NCBI RefSeq assembly: GCF_042687825.1
Contig: NZ_JBHUQE010000004.1
Coordinates: forward strand, 124,001-188,000
Length of the DNA stretch: 64,000 nucleotides
Direction: 5' to 3'
Source of the DNA: Sedimentitalea sp042687825
GTDB taxonomy: Bacteria > Pseudomonadota > Alphaproteobacteria > Rhodobacterales > Rhodobacteraceae
Notes under the pieces: model-generated
Told to the model about the DNA's origin: nothing
Databases searched by the model: none
Seen by the model: the letters and a program-made list of their open reading frames with translations, nothing else
Made by a program: the position numbers and the translations under genes
Shown here: piece after piece, positions 1 through 8,556 of the stretch
Layout: each line of letters opens with the position of its first letter
Numbering within the stretch: the first letter of the stretch is position 1

Positions 1-161
1 CGTATCGTTCTGACCGGCGTGACGTGCGTTTAGGCCGAGGCCCGTCCGATGTCCAACCATAATTCCGATGAGCGCGCGAAAATACTGTGATTCAGCGTCG
101 GTGCAAGCGGTTTTTCTGCGCTGCAGCCCGAACCCGAGCGGTGGCGGTCGGCATGCGGGAC

Positions 162-698
162 TCATTCGTCCTTTTTCAGCGCGTCGCGCAGTCCGGCCAG
201 CCCGGCAAAGGGGCGGGCGTCCTCGTCGCTCAGGGGTTCCGTGCCCGGTTCGGCAAAGGTCGCGGTTTGCAGCTGTGCTGCCTCGTCGCGGGGGTAGAGC
301 GGCAGCGCCAACGCCAGCGCCTCGGCCATCACCGCGCCGATGTCGATCACGCTGCCCAGGGGCTCGACCGTGTCGTCTTCGGGCATCTCGACCTCTTCCG
401 CCTCGATTTCGGGCAACCCGGCAACGAACAGACGGCGCACATCTGTATCGATTCGCGTGGTGACCGGGGACAGGCTGACAACACAGGGCTGCACCACCGT
501 CGCGCCCAGCTTGCCGGTCAGTTGCCAGTCGGCGCTGCCGACCGCGGCGATCTGGCCAGCAAACCGCAGCTTGCGCAGCCCGATCAGCCCCAATTCGGCG
601 GCCAGGGCCGCACAGGTGGCGGAATCGGGCCGCAACTCAAAGACGGTGGGCGCGTTCTGGGGCAGATCCGCGACCCTGAGGACGGTCGTGTCGGGCAT
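162..698 (-). CDS. YceD/DUF177 family protein
   Basis: 178-residue acidic protein of the YceD (DUF177) family. Members usually sit next to rpmF/plsX and are linked to 23S rRNA and ribosomal-protein L32 synthesis control. The family pattern is visible: an N-terminal part with LRKLRFAGQI, a central VVQPCVVSL segment carrying the single conserved cysteine, and an acidic C-terminal half with DIGAVMAEALALALPLYPR. The frame stays open upstream to 824, but the ATG at 698 gives the usual family length and leaves a divergent promoter space with bamE. No rpmF or plsX is recognisable in the 161 bases downstream, where the window ends. Confidence 0.85.
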   Translation of the reverse strand: MPDTTVLRVADLPQNAPTVFELRPDSATCAALAAELGLIGLRKLRFAGQIAAVGSADWQLTGKLGATVVQPCVVSLSPVTTRIDTDVRRLFVAGLPEIEAEEVEMPEDDTVEPLGSVIDIGAVMAEALALALPLYPRDEAAQLQTATFAEPGTEPLSDEDARPFAGLAGLRDALKKDE

Positions 699-783
699 TG
701 CTGGGCTTTCGTTTCTTGAACCATCTGGCCGGTTTCTGTAACTCGGGATAGAAGGCACCGCGTGCCAAGGCAAGGGGACGGCC

Positions 784-1254
784 ATGTCGGCGAACCTATC
801 ACGGCTGAATCGGATGATCCGCACCGCTCTGGTGGCGGGCGCGCTGGTCGCTGTCGCCGGCTGTTCGGCAATCTATCGCGACCACGGGTATGTCCCCACC
901 GAGGAGGAACTGGCCGAGGTCACGGTCGGAGTCGACACGCGCGACAGCGTGACCGAAGCCATCGGTTCGCCGGCGGCGTCGGGAGTTCTGAGCGAGGGCG
1001 GCTATTATTACGTCAGCACCCGAATGCGGCACTATGGCGCAACAGAACCGCGCATCGTCGAACGGCAACTGGTGGCGATCAGCTTTACGCGGTCCGGTAC
1101 CGTGGAAAACATCGAACGCTACAGCCTGCAGGACGGGCGGGCCATTGCTCTGAACCGGCGAGTCACCGATTCCAGCGTTCAGAACAAGACGTTTCTGCGG
1201 CAATTGCTGGGGAATCTGGGCAACTTCAGCCCCTCCACCGTCGCGCCGCAATAG
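784..1254 (+). CDS. bamE: Outer membrane assembly lipoprotein BamE (SmpA/OmlA)
   Basis: 156 aa. A basic N-terminus and hydrophobic stretch lead into the lipobox VAGC, with the lipidated cysteine at residue 27. The SmpA/OmlA domain follows (about residues 38-125), with the typical VTVGVDTRDSVTEAIGSP start and a YYYVSTRM strand. BamE is a periplasm-facing lipoprotein of the Bam complex that inserts beta-barrel proteins into the outer membrane. It is divergent from yceD, an arrangement familiar from Rhodobacteraceae. The C-terminal 30 residues (RRVTDSSVQNKTFLRQLLGN) are the extension usual in alphaproteobacterial members. Confidence 0.9.
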   Translation: MSANLSRLNRMIRTALVAGALVAVAGCSAIYRDHGYVPTEEELAEVTVGVDTRDSVTEAIGSPAASGVLSEGGYYYVSTRMRHYGATEPRIVERQLVAISFTRSGTVENIERYSLQDGRAIALNRRVTDSSVQNKTFLRQLLGNLGNFSPSTVAPQ

Positions 1255-1329
1255 GGGCCGCAACATCACGGAATTGAACGCATGACGGTGCCGGCCTGAC
1301 GGTCGCGCCGACAGCCAGCGGAGCCGGAA

Positions 1330-2070
1330 ATGCCGAATGAGGGGCCTGTTCTGACTAGAGGGCGATACCGCATCGCTCCGGCGCGCGGCGCGGCTGACAT
1401 CCAGGCGGCTCAGGCGCTGCGCACCGCCAGCTTTGCCACCCCCGCACCGGATCGCGACGATTTCGACGACACGAGCCTGCACATGCTGGTGACCCATCTC
1501 GGGTCCGGGACACCGGTCTGCTGTTTCCGCCTTCTGCCGGGTCATGGCGGTACCGGACCCAGGCAAAGCTATGCGGCCCAGTTCTATGATCTGGACGTCC
1601 TGTTCGCCGGTCAGCGGCGAATCGCCGAACTTGGACGTTTCTGCCTGCGTCCCGGCTGGCATGATCCGGACATTTTGCGCATCGCATGGGCCGCGCTGAC
1701 GCGAATCGTCGACTCCCGGCGCATCGACATGCTGATCGGCTGCACCTCATTTGCCGGCCTGTCGCCGCATCCCTACCGCGCGGCCTTTGATCTGCTGGCG
1801 GCGCGGCATCTGGCCCCGGACTGCTGGGCGCCGCGCCTTCGCGCCCCCGAGGTGATCCGGTTCGCCCGTCAGGCCGCCCCCGCCCCTGACCGGATGCGGG
1901 CAATGCAGCAGATGCCGCCCCTGCTGCGCAGCTATCTGACGATGGGCGGGCGGGTCGGCGATCACGCGGTGGTCGACCGGCAGATGGGCACGCTGCACGT
2001 GTTCACCGGGATGGAAATCAGCGCCATTCCTGCAGCGCGCCAGCGGCTTTTGCGGACGATCGCGGGCTAG
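1330..2070 (+). CDS. olsB: L-ornithine N(alpha)-acyltransferase (OlsB-type GNAT)
   Basis: 246 aa, member of the OlsB/hemolysin-like GNAT acyltransferases. These transfer a 3-hydroxyacyl group from ACP to ornithine, the first step of ornithine-lipid synthesis. Supporting segments are the early RTASF motif, the core strand YDLDVLF, ELGRFCLRPG and the MLIGCTSFAG segment. Ornithine lipids are common in Roseobacter membranes. The partner O-acyltransferase OlsA, often adjacent, is not seen here; the next gene is an ABC-F ATPase. A GGAG-like ribosome site precedes the ATG. The exact acyl acceptor is inferred from the family. Confidence 0.8.
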   Translation: MPNEGPVLTRGRYRIAPARGAADIQAAQALRTASFATPAPDRDDFDDTSLHMLVTHLGSGTPVCCFRLLPGHGGTGPRQSYAAQFYDLDVLFAGQRRIAELGRFCLRPGWHDPDILRIAWAALTRIVDSRRIDMLIGCTSFAGLSPHPYRAAFDLLAARHLAPDCWAPRLRAPEVIRFARQAAPAPDRMRAMQQMPPLLRSYLTMGGRVGDHAVVDRQMGTLHVFTGMEISAIPAARQRLLRTIAG

Positions 2071-2079
2071 GTTTCGCCG

Positions 2080-2108
2080 TTGACGGTCTTGCCTGCGCGG
2101 TTTAGCTG
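2080..2108 (+). promoter_or_regulatory. Candidate sigma-70 promoter of uup, possibly giving a leaderless mRNA
   Basis: TTGACG at 2080-2085 is followed by a 17-base spacer and TAGCTG at 2103-2108. The -10 ends five bases before the ATG at 2114, so transcription would begin at or next to the start codon. No Shine-Dalgarno sequence is present. The -35 is near consensus and the -10 is weak. Confidence 0.35.
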
Positions 2109-2113
2109 GCAGC

Positions 2114-3931
2114 ATGGCGCGTATCCCCCTTTTGCAATTGTCCGACATTTCTCTGACCTTTGGCGGCGAACCGGTGTTTGCCGGTCTTGACCTGGTGGTG
2201 CAGCCCGGCGACCGGCTGGCGCTGGTGGGCCGCAACGGGTCGGGCAAATCGACCCTGATGAAGATGATGGCCGGGCTGGTCGAGGCCGACAGCGGCACCG
2301 TGGTCGTGCCGCCGGGCAATGCCGTGGGCTATATGGAGCAGCACCCGGACATGACCGGCTTTGCCACGCTGGGCGACTATGCCGCCAGCGGGCTGGAACC
2401 GGGCGAGATGTACCGGGTCGAGCGCGCTGCGGAAGGGTTGAAATTCGATCCGGCCCGTGCCGTGCAGACCGCGTCGGGCGGCGAACGGCGGCGCGCGGCG
2501 CTGGCCAAGCTGATGGGCGAGGCGCCCGACCTGATGCTGCTGGACGAGCCGACCAACCATCTGGACATCGAGGCGATCGGCTGGCTCGAGGACGAGTTGT
2601 CGACCACCCGCGCGGCCTTTGTGCTGATCAGCCACGACCGGGCGTTTCTGCGCCGTCTGTCGCGCGCCACCCTGTGGATCGACCGGGGCATGGTGCGGCG
2701 TCAGGAAAAGGGGTTTGACGCGTTCGAGGCCTGGCGCGACGCGGTCTGGCAGGAAGAGGACACGCAACGCCACAAGCTGAACCGGCTGATCAAGTCCGAA
2801 GCCCGCTGGGCGGTCGAAGGGATCAGTGCCCGGCGCAAGCGCAATCAGGGCCGCGTGCGCGCGCTGCAGGCGCTGCGGGCCGAGCGCGCCGGCCAGATCC
2901 GCCGCCAGGGCAGCGCCGACATGGCGCTGGCATCGGGGCCGAAATCGGGGCGCAAGGTTATCGAGGCCAAGGCGATCGCCAAGCGTTTTGGCGACACCGA
3001 AATCCTGCGCGATTTTTCCCTGACCGTGCAGCGCGGCGACCGGGTGGCCTTTGTCGGGCCGAACGGCGCCGGCAAGACGACTTTGCTGAACCTGCTGCTG
3101 GGCCAGCTTGCGCCGGACAGCGGCAGCGTCAAGCTGGGCACCAATCTTCAGGTGGCGGTGTTCGACCAGAGCCGCGCGCAGCTGGACCCGGATGCCAGCC
3201 TGTGGGACAGCCTGACGGGTGATGCCGACATGCGCGTGTCGGGCAAGGCCGATCAGGTGATGGTGCGCGGCGCGCCCCGCCACGTGGTCGGCTATCTCAA
3301 GGATTTCCTGTTTGACGAACGTCAGGCCCGGGCGCCGGTGCGCAGCCTGTCGGGCGGCGAAAAAGCGCGGCTGCTGCTGGCCCGCCTGATGGCGCGGCAG
3401 AGCAATCTGCTGGTTCTGGACGAACCGACCAACGATCTGGATGTGGAAACCCTAGACCTGTTGCAGGAGCTGCTGGACGATTACGACGGCACGGTTCTGC
3501 TGGTCAGTCACGACCGCGACTTCCTCGACCGGGTGGCGACCACGACCGTGGCGCTGCAGGGGCAGGGTCGCGCCGTGGTCTATGCCGGCGGCTGGAGCGA
3601 CTATGTGGAACAGCGCGGCGCCACCGCCCCCAGTCCGGCTGCGGATACCGAGCGGGCAAAACCGGCCAAAGAGAAAGCAAAACGCCCGGCCACGCCAAAG
3701 CCTGGCCTGTCCTTTACCGAAAAGCATCGGCTCGAGGCGCTGCCGGGCGAGATCGAACGGCTGGAAGCCGAGATCGCCAAGCTGGAAACCCTGCTGGCCG
3801 ACCCCCAGCTCTATACCCGCGAACCGGTGAAATTCGCCAAGGCGACCGAGGCGCTGGTGGCGCGTCAGACCCGGCTGAGTGCCGCTGAAGAGGAATGGCT
3901 GATGCTGGAAGACAAGGCGGCCGCCGGCTGA
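2114..3931 (+). CDS. uup: ABC-F ATPase, Uup type
   Basis: 605 aa soluble twin-ATPase with no membrane segments. The first nucleotide-binding domain has Walker A GRNGSGKST, signature SGGERRRA and Walker B LLDEPTNHLD. The second has GPNGAGKTT, LSGGEKARLL and LVLDEPTNDLD. A charged linker lies between them. The C-terminal 100 residues are Lys/Ala/Glu-rich and predicted coiled coil (SFTEKHRLEALPGEIERLEA), which is the Uup hallmark. ABC-F proteins act on ribosomes; Uup is linked to ribosome and DNA-intermediate processing. A second, YheS-like ABC-F is encoded at 41064-42914. Confidence 0.9.
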   Translation: MARIPLLQLSDISLTFGGEPVFAGLDLVVQPGDRLALVGRNGSGKSTLMKMMAGLVEADSGTVVVPPGNAVGYMEQHPDMTGFATLGDYAASGLEPGEMYRVERAAEGLKFDPARAVQTASGGERRRAALAKLMGEAPDLMLLDEPTNHLDIEAIGWLEDELSTTRAAFVLISHDRAFLRRLSRATLWIDRGMVRRQEKGFDAFEAWRDAVWQEEDTQRHKLNRLIKSEARWAVEGISARRKRNQGRVRALQALRAERAGQIRRQGSADMALASGPKSGRKVIEAKAIAKRFGDTEILRDFSLTVQRGDRVAFVGPNGAGKTTLLNLLLGQLAPDSGSVKLGTNLQVAVFDQSRAQLDPDASLWDSLTGDADMRVSGKADQVMVRGAPRHVVGYLKDFLFDERQARAPVRSLSGGEKARLLLARLMARQSNLLVLDEPTNDLDVETLDLLQELLDDYDGTVLLVSHDRDFLDRVATTTVALQGQGRAVVYAGGWSDYVEQRGATAPSPAADTERAKPAKEKAKRPATPKPGLSFTEKHRLEALPGEIERLEAEIAKLETLLADPQLYTREPVKFAKATEALVARQTRLSAAEEEWLMLEDKAAAG

Positions 3932-3977
3932 GTCTGAACCGGGATTCGACTTGGGGCCGCCGCTCTGCGCGGCCGTG

Positions 3978-4274
3978 TCAGGGTTTCAGTTCGACCTCGA
4001 CAAAGGCCATGGGCGCGGCGCCGGCATTGATCACGTTGTGTTCAACACCCCGGTCGCGGCGATAGGCCTCGCCGGCGGCAATGCGGGTTTCCTGCGCCGA
4101 GCCATCCGGGTTTTCCAGCCGCATGTGGCACGCGGTCAGCGCGGTGATCACATAGTCCAGTTCGTGCCGGTGCCAGCCGGTTTCCGTGCCGGGGGCAAAG
4201 TCGAACCGGGTGACGCGCACCCGGTCGTCGTCGATCAGTTGCGTGGCTGTGGCCTGTTCTCGGCAGGTCGGCAT
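3978..4274 (-). CDS. Small single-domain cupin protein
   Basis: 98 aa, one conserved beta-barrel cupin domain. Metal-ligand candidates lie in GWHRHELDYV (cupin motif 1) and in GVEHNVINAG (motif 2). The function cannot be assigned; such stand-alone cupins include isomerases, dioxygenases and sensory proteins. It is transcribed away from uup, and the FemAB-like gene on the same strand lies 110 bases upstream. Confidence 0.75.
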   Translation of the reverse strand: MPTCREQATATQLIDDDRVRVTRFDFAPGTETGWHRHELDYVITALTACHMRLENPDGSAQETRIAAGEAYRRDRGVEHNVINAGAAPMAFVEVELKP

Positions 4275-4384
4275 GGGGCGTCTCCCTTTGGCCGGGCGGA
4301 CCGGCTGGAGCCTTGTCAGGCACTATCAATACCGCGCCCGAACTGCGCTGTCGATACCGCCACCCGCGAGCGGGCGGGCGAGTC

Positions 4385-5278
4385 TCACATGCGGCCCCGA
4401 TCCAGGGCCGCCAGCGGCGCCAGCACGCGGCCCAGCGGCGGCCACCAGCCCCAGGTGCCGCCCAGCCGTCGCAGATGCGCGCCGGTGCCCAGCTTGAACC
4501 GCGCCAGCCCGGTTGCGTGCCGCGTGTCGATCAGACCCAGTTCCAGCCGCGTGTGCCCGCGCGCCGCCAGCCAGCATGAAGCGTGCCACATCAGCAGGTT
4601 ATGTGCCGACATCCGCCGGCCTGCCGCGTCGGTATGGCCGATGTGATAGGTGGCGCCGGCGCCGTGGCGCAGGATCAGCATCGCCGCCACCGGGGTCTTG
4701 CCGTCAAAGGCGGTGAACAGTTTCGCCATGCCGGGGTTTTCCGCGGCATAGGCCGCGGTCAGTGCGGCCGGCCAGCCGCGGTATCCGCGGCGGCGCTGTT
4801 GCAGCGCATCCGCCACCAGCAGCCAGTGGCCGGGATCGGCGGGCATGTTCTGACGGGTGACGCGCAGCGGGCCGGTCTCGGCGTGTTTCAGCCGGTTGCG
4901 CCATTTCTGGTGCAACGCCGCGCGGCGGCGGTCGCGGTCCGGGGTCAGGTCCAGCTCGGCGACGCTGGCCGGGGTCATCAGCGCCAGCGCGCCCTGTTGC
5001 GCCAGGTCGGGGCAGGGGGTGTCCGGCGACAGGATAACGGCGCTGCGGCCCAGCCCGGCCTGGCGCAGGCGCGCCAGGCAATCGGCCGGATCGTCCATGC
5101 GCGCCCGCGACAGCATCGCCAGCCGCAAGCCACCGCGGAACCGGCGGCGCAAGACCAGCAGGGGCTCGTCGCCGTCCAGAATCAGCGGCGCCCGTCCGCA
5201 GGCTCTGAGGGCGGCGGCGAAACCGGGGTATTGTTGCAGGGCGGGCGGCGCGGGATCATGCGGTGTCAGGTCGAACAT
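4385..5278 (-). CDS. FemAB/BioF2-like GNAT acyltransferase
   Basis: 297 aa. The C-terminal half looks like the BioF2-type GNAT fold found in FemAB-like proteins: LFTAFDGKTPVAAMLILRHG, then YHIGHTDAAGRRMSAHNLLMW, then the LELGLIDT segment. These proteins are typically linked to exopolysaccharide or cell-wall aminoacyl transfer. The protein is Arg-rich and has no signal peptide. It is divergent from a 45-codon membrane miniprotein, and the 46-base gap between them is dominated by a perfect 10-bp palindrome that could regulate both. The substrate is unknown. Confidence 0.75.
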   Translation of the reverse strand: MFDLTPHDPAPPALQQYPGFAAALRACGRAPLILDGDEPLLVLRRRFRGGLRLAMLSRARMDDPADCLARLRQAGLGRSAVILSPDTPCPDLAQQGALALMTPASVAELDLTPDRDRRRAALHQKWRNRLKHAETGPLRVTRQNMPADPGHWLLVADALQQRRRGYRGWPAALTAAYAAENPGMAKLFTAFDGKTPVAAMLILRHGAGATYHIGHTDAAGRRMSAHNLLMWHASCWLAARGHTRLELGLIDTRHATGLARFKLGTGAHLRRLGGTWGWWPPLGRVLAPLAALDRGRM

Positions 5279-5294
5279 CGCATCTGTTTACCCG

Positions 5295-5320
5295 CCATTA
5301 ACCTAATTTGAGGTTAATGG
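5295..5320. promoter_or_regulatory. Perfect 10-bp inverted repeat in a divergent intergenic region
   Basis: Arms CCATTAACCT (5295-5304) and AGGTTAATGG (5311-5320) are separated by AATTTG. The element fills the gap between two divergent start codons (5278 and 5325). Its AT-rich dyad contrasts with the GC-rich surroundings, which suggests an operator for a dimeric regulator; an RNA hairpin is also possible. Confidence 0.5.
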
Positions 5321-5324
5321 GCGC

Positions 5325-5462
5325 ATGGCTAGGAACTCCTCCATTCGCGCCAAGGCCGCCGCCGCGCCGCGTCCCACGCGGGCCGCGGCGGTGGTTCTGG
5401 CGACGGTCCTTTCGGTGCCGGTGTTCCTGCTGCTCAGCCTGATCGACTGGCTGCTGCTGTAG
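5325..5462 (+). CDS. 45-aa single-pass membrane miniprotein
   Basis: A 45-codon frame reads MARNSSIRAKAAAAPRPTRA and then a hydrophobic helix of about 22 residues (VVLATVLSVPVFLLLSLIDW) ending in LLL. The positive N-terminus followed by one transmembrane segment fits an N-in, C-out membrane peptide. Support for it being real is the regular codon use, the palindrome immediately upstream and the stem-loop immediately after its stop. No recognisable Shine-Dalgarno sequence is seen. Function unknown. Confidence 0.5.
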   Translation: MARNSSIRAKAAAAPRPTRAAAVVLATVLSVPVFLLLSLIDWLLL

Positions 5463-5466
5463 CCCG

Positions 5467-5489
5467 GTCGGCGCGATTGCCGCGCCGAC
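5467..5489. terminator. Stem-loop between convergent genes (bidirectional terminator candidate)
   Basis: Perfect 9-bp stem GTCGGCGCG/CGCGCCGAC with loop ATTGC. It lies between the miniprotein stop (5462) and the tyrS stop (5501). It has no U-tract on either strand, so termination efficiency is uncertain. Confidence 0.5.
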
Positions 5490-5500
5490 GCCAACGGTGT

Positions 5501-6754
5501 TCAGCCGGCCAACTGAACCAGCGCATGGCGTTTCTTGCCGGCGCTCAGCTTGATCGGGCTGGCCAGCGCGGCCGCATCCAGCATCAGCCCGGCATCGGTC
5601 AGCGGCGCGTCATCCAGGCGCGCGCCGTTTTCGGCGATCAGGCGCTTGGCTTCCTTGCCGGATTTGACCAGCCCGGACTTGACCAGAACCTGCACGATCG
5701 AGATGCCGCCCTCGACCTCGGCGGGCGACAGATCCAGCGTCGGCAGATCGTCCCCGATGCCGCCTTTTTCGAACACTTCGCGCGCCGTGGCCTCGGCAGC
5801 AGCTGCGGCCTCGGCCCCGTGGCACAGGGTCGTCACCTCGTTGGCCAGACGGATCTTGGCGGCGTTGATCTCGGCGCCCTGCAGCGCCCCCAGCCGATCG
5901 CATTCATCGACCGGCAGTTCGGTATAGAGTTTCAGGAACCGGCCGACATCGGCATCGGTGGTGTTGCGCCAGAACTGCCAGAATTCATAGGGCGCCAGCA
6001 TGTCGGCATTCAGCCAGACCGCGCCGCCCGCCGATTTGCCCATCTTGCGCCCGTCGCTGGTGGTCAAAAGCGGCGAGGTCAGGCCGAACACCTCGGTCTC
6101 GAGTACCCGGCGGGTCAGATCGACGCCGTTGACGATATTGCCCCACTGGTCCGATCCGCCCATCTGCAGCCGGCAGCCATAGCGGCGGTTCAGTTCGAGA
6201 AAGTCATAGGCCTGCAGGATCATGTAGTTGAATTCGAGAAAGGACAGCGATTGCTCGCGGTCCAGCCGGGATTTCACGCTTTCAAAGGACAGCATGCGGT
6301 TGACGCTGAAATGCCGCCCGATATCGCGCAGGAAATCAAGATAGTTCAGGTTGTCCAGCCATTCGGCATTGTTCAGCATCAGGGCGTCGCTGGCGCCGTC
6401 GCCATAGGACAGGTATTTGGCAAAGACCTGTTTCATGCCGCCGATATTGCTGTCGATCTGTTCCGGGGTCAGCAGCGGGCGTTCGTCCGAGCGAAAGCTG
6501 GGATCGCCCACCTTGGTGGTGCCCCCACCCATCAGGGTAATCGGCTTGTGCCCGGTCTTTTGCAGCCAGCGCAGCATCATGATGTTCAACAGATGCCCCA
6601 CATGCAGCGATTTGGCGGTGGCGTCATAGCCGATATAGGTCGGCACAATCCCTTCGACCAACGCGTCGTCCAGCCCCTGGTAATCGGTGCAATCGGCCAG
6701 AAAGCCGCGTTCCATCATGATGGCGACGAAATCCGATTTCGGGTGGTAGGTCAT
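5501..6754 (-). CDS. tyrS: Tyrosine--tRNA ligase
   Basis: 417 aa class I aminoacyl-tRNA synthetase that charges tRNA-Tyr. The HIGH motif appears as HVGHLL near residue 50 and the KMSKS loop as KMGKS. The tyrosine-site segments GGSDQWGN and LQAYDFLEL are present. A C-terminal S4-like RNA-binding domain ends the protein ([20 protein letters not shown]). The start is set at MTYHPKSDF; the frame remains open far upstream over the anmK gene, but that part is antisense noise. It is divergent from anmK with a 63-base gap. Confidence 0.95.
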   Translation of the reverse strand: MTYHPKSDFVAIMMERGFLADCTDYQGLDDALVEGIVPTYIGYDATAKSLHVGHLLNIMMLRWLQKTGHKPITLMGGGTTKVGDPSFRSDERPLLTPEQIDSNIGGMKQVFAKYLSYGDGASDALMLNNAEWLDNLNYLDFLRDIGRHFSVNRMLSFESVKSRLDREQSLSFLEFNYMILQAYDFLELNRRYGCRLQMGGSDQWGNIVNGVDLTRRVLETEVFGLTSPLLTTSDGRKMGKSAGGAVWLNADMLAPYEFWQFWRNTTDADVGRFLKLYTELPVDECDRLGALQGAEINAAKIRLANEVTTLCHGAEAAAAAEATAREVFEKGGIGDDLPTLDLSPAEVEGGISIVQVLVKSGLVKSGKEAKRLIAENGARLDDAPLTDAGLMLDAAALASPIKLSAGKKRHALVQLAG

Positions 6755-6817
6755 GGCTTGCCTCGGGTTGATGTTGCGGGGCAGTGTATAGGCGGCGGTT
6801 GAACAAAGGAAAAGGCC

Positions 6818-7954
6818 ATGAATAGGGCCGCAGGGCGAATGCGCCGGGGGCAGGGGCCGGTAACGGCATTGGGCATGATGTCGGGAACCTCGCTGGACGG
6901 GGTGGACGCGGCAATTGTCAAGACCGACGGGCACGCGATCCTCGGCTTTGGCCGCTGCACGTATCGCGGCTATTCCGAGGCCGAACGGGCGGTGCTGCGC
7001 ACGGCGCTGGGGCAATGGCACGGACCGGCGGTCGAGGCCGCTGGCACCGTCGTGGATCGGGTACATGCAGAGGTGTTGGCGGGGTTTCCCGGCGCCGATC
7101 TGGTCGGGTTTCACGGCCAGACATTGGCGCATGAGCCGCGTCACCGCGGCACGCTGCAGGTCGGCAATGGCGCCGCGCTGGCGGCGGCGGGCGGCGTGCC
7201 GGTGGTCTGGGATTTCCGCAGCGACGACGTGGCCCTGGGGGGCGAGGGCGCGCCGCTGGCGCCGTTCTTTCATTTCGCCTGCGCGCGCCATATCGGGGCC
7301 GCACAGCCCCTGTGCTTTCTCAATCTGGGCGGGGTGGGCAACCTGACCTGGGTTGATCCCTCTCGGCCCGCGCCCGAGGCGCCCGGCGCGCTGCTGGCCT
7401 TTGACACCGGGCCGGCCAACGCGCCGCTGAACGACCTGATGCTGGCGCGCTGCGGTCAGGCGATGGACCGGGACGGGGCACTGGCCGCGCGCGGCCGCGT
7501 CGAGGATGGTGCGCTGGAACTGTTCCTGGCCGAGGCCTATTTCGCGCGGATCCCGCCGAAATCGCTGGACCGGAACGATTTCGCCGAGATGGTGCGGCTG
7601 GTGGGCGAATTGTCGGACGCGGACGCCGCCGCGACCCTGACAGCCATGTGCGCCGCCGGCGTGGTGCAGGGGATCGAGCATTGTCCCAGCCCGCCGGCGC
7701 GCATGCTGGTCACCGGCGGCGGGCGGCACAATCCGGTGCTGATGCAGATGCTGCGCGCCGGTCTGGATTGCCCGGTCGCGCCGGTCGAGGCGGTGGGGCT
7801 GGATGGCGACATGCTCGAGGCGCAGGCCTTTGCCTATCTCGCGGTGCGGGTTCAGCGCGGTCTGCCGACATCCTGCCCCGGTACCACCGGCGTGCGCGCG
7901 GCCGTCGGCGGCGGCGTGGTCAGCCACCCGGATCCGCAGGAGGCGGCAGTCTGA
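6818..7954 (+). CDS. anmK: Anhydro-N-acetylmuramic acid kinase
   Basis: 378 aa. It phosphorylates and opens 1,6-anhydroMurNAc recovered from cell-wall turnover, giving MurNAc-6-phosphate. Family signatures are [16 protein letters not shown] near the N-terminus (phosphate-binding loop of the Hsp70/hexokinase fold), [25 protein letters not shown] and [12 protein letters not shown]. The ATG at 6818 has AAAGGAAAAGG just upstream. Lying back to back with tyrS is a common alphaproteobacterial arrangement. Confidence 0.93.
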   Translation: MNRAAGRMRRGQGPVTALGMMSGTSLDGVDAAIVKTDGHAILGFGRCTYRGYSEAERAVLRTALGQWHGPAVEAAGTVVDRVHAEVLAGFPGADLVGFHGQTLAHEPRHRGTLQVGNGAALAAAGGVPVVWDFRSDDVALGGEGAPLAPFFHFACARHIGAAQPLCFLNLGGVGNLTWVDPSRPAPEAPGALLAFDTGPANAPLNDLMLARCGQAMDRDGALAARGRVEDGALELFLAEAYFARIPPKSLDRNDFAEMVRLVGELSDADAAATLTAMCAAGVVQGIEHCPSPPARMLVTGGGRHNPVLMQMLRAGLDCPVAPVEAVGLDGDMLEAQAFAYLAVRVQRGLPTSCPGTTGVRAAVGGGVVSHPDPQEAAV

Positions 7955-7984
7955 CCGCAATTCCGGTCGTCGTGATCCAGCGGC

Positions 7985-8001
7985 GCGCGCCTTTGGCGCG
8001 C
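7985..8001. terminator. Stem-loop between convergent anmK and DUF985 cupin genes
   Basis: Inverted repeat GCGCGCC/GGCGCGC with loop TTT, between the anmK stop (7954) and the cupin stop (8039). It is a candidate transcription barrier for both strands. No U-run follows. Confidence 0.4.
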
Positions 8002-8038
8002 ATTCGATTCCCGGATCGGGCTTCCTGGCCGATGCCGG

Positions 8039-8467
8039 TCAGCCGGCGCCACCGCGCGGCAGGTCGAAACCGAGCGGGGCCAGGGTGAACCCGGCAAAGT
8101 CGAACCCTGGCGATACGGTGCAACTGACCAGCGTATAGTCGCCGGTGCTGCGCGCCGATTGCCAATGATGTTCAGGTACCACGATCTGCGGTTCGCCCTT
8201 GGTCAGATCGGGTGTGAGGACATGGTCGCGGGCCGGCCCGCGATCTGTCTCGCCGAGCGACAGGATCAGCGGGGCACCGGCGTGATAGAGCCAGATCTCG
8301 GTCGCGTCGACCTTGTGCCAGTGGCTGGTTTCGCCCCGCTGCAAAAGAAAGTAGATGCAGGTGCCGCTGGGCCGTCCGGCGTTCCGCGCCACCCAGGTCT
8401 GGCGGTACCAGCCGCCCTCGGGATGCCGGGAAAGCCCGAGCCGGTCGATGATGTCTTGTGGGGTCAT
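8039..8467 (-). CDS. DUF985 cupin family protein
   Basis: 142 aa cupin of the DUF985 group. It begins [20 protein letters not shown], the usual family opening. The metal-binding region [12 protein letters not shown] is followed by [10 protein letters not shown] and then [10 protein letters not shown], all characteristic. The biochemical function of the group is not settled. The chosen start at 8467 matches family length; upstream codons in the frame belong to the divergent promoter region shared with selO. Confidence 0.85.
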   Translation of the reverse strand: MTPQDIIDRLGLSRHPEGGWYRQTWVARNAGRPSGTCIYFLLQRGETSHWHKVDATEIWLYHAGAPLILSLGETDRGPARDHVLTPDLTKGEPQIVVPEHHWQSARSTGDYTLVSCTVSPGFDFAGFTLAPLGFDLPRGGAG

Positions 8468-8556
8468 GCGCCTGTCCGTGCCGGTTTCGTGCCAGCAAAT
8501 CACGGTTCTGCGCGGGGGGCTATGGAAATCCGGCCCAATCCGCCTATGGTCGTCGC

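Noticed and set aside
1..161. rpmF or plsX downstream of yceD
   Set aside because: No ribosomal L32 or PlsX start is readable in the 161 bases on the minus strand.
2102..3283. Long minus-strand open frame opposite uup
   Set aside because: An antisense shadow in GC-rich DNA; the translation is rich in His, Gln, Arg and Ala without any domain, while the plus strand encodes a complete ABC-F protein.
5296..5319. TTAA pair as a CtrA binding site
   Set aside because: The CtrA pattern needs TTAA-N7-TTAA; here the spacing is 12 bases and the sequence is a perfect palindrome, so a different dimeric factor is likelier.
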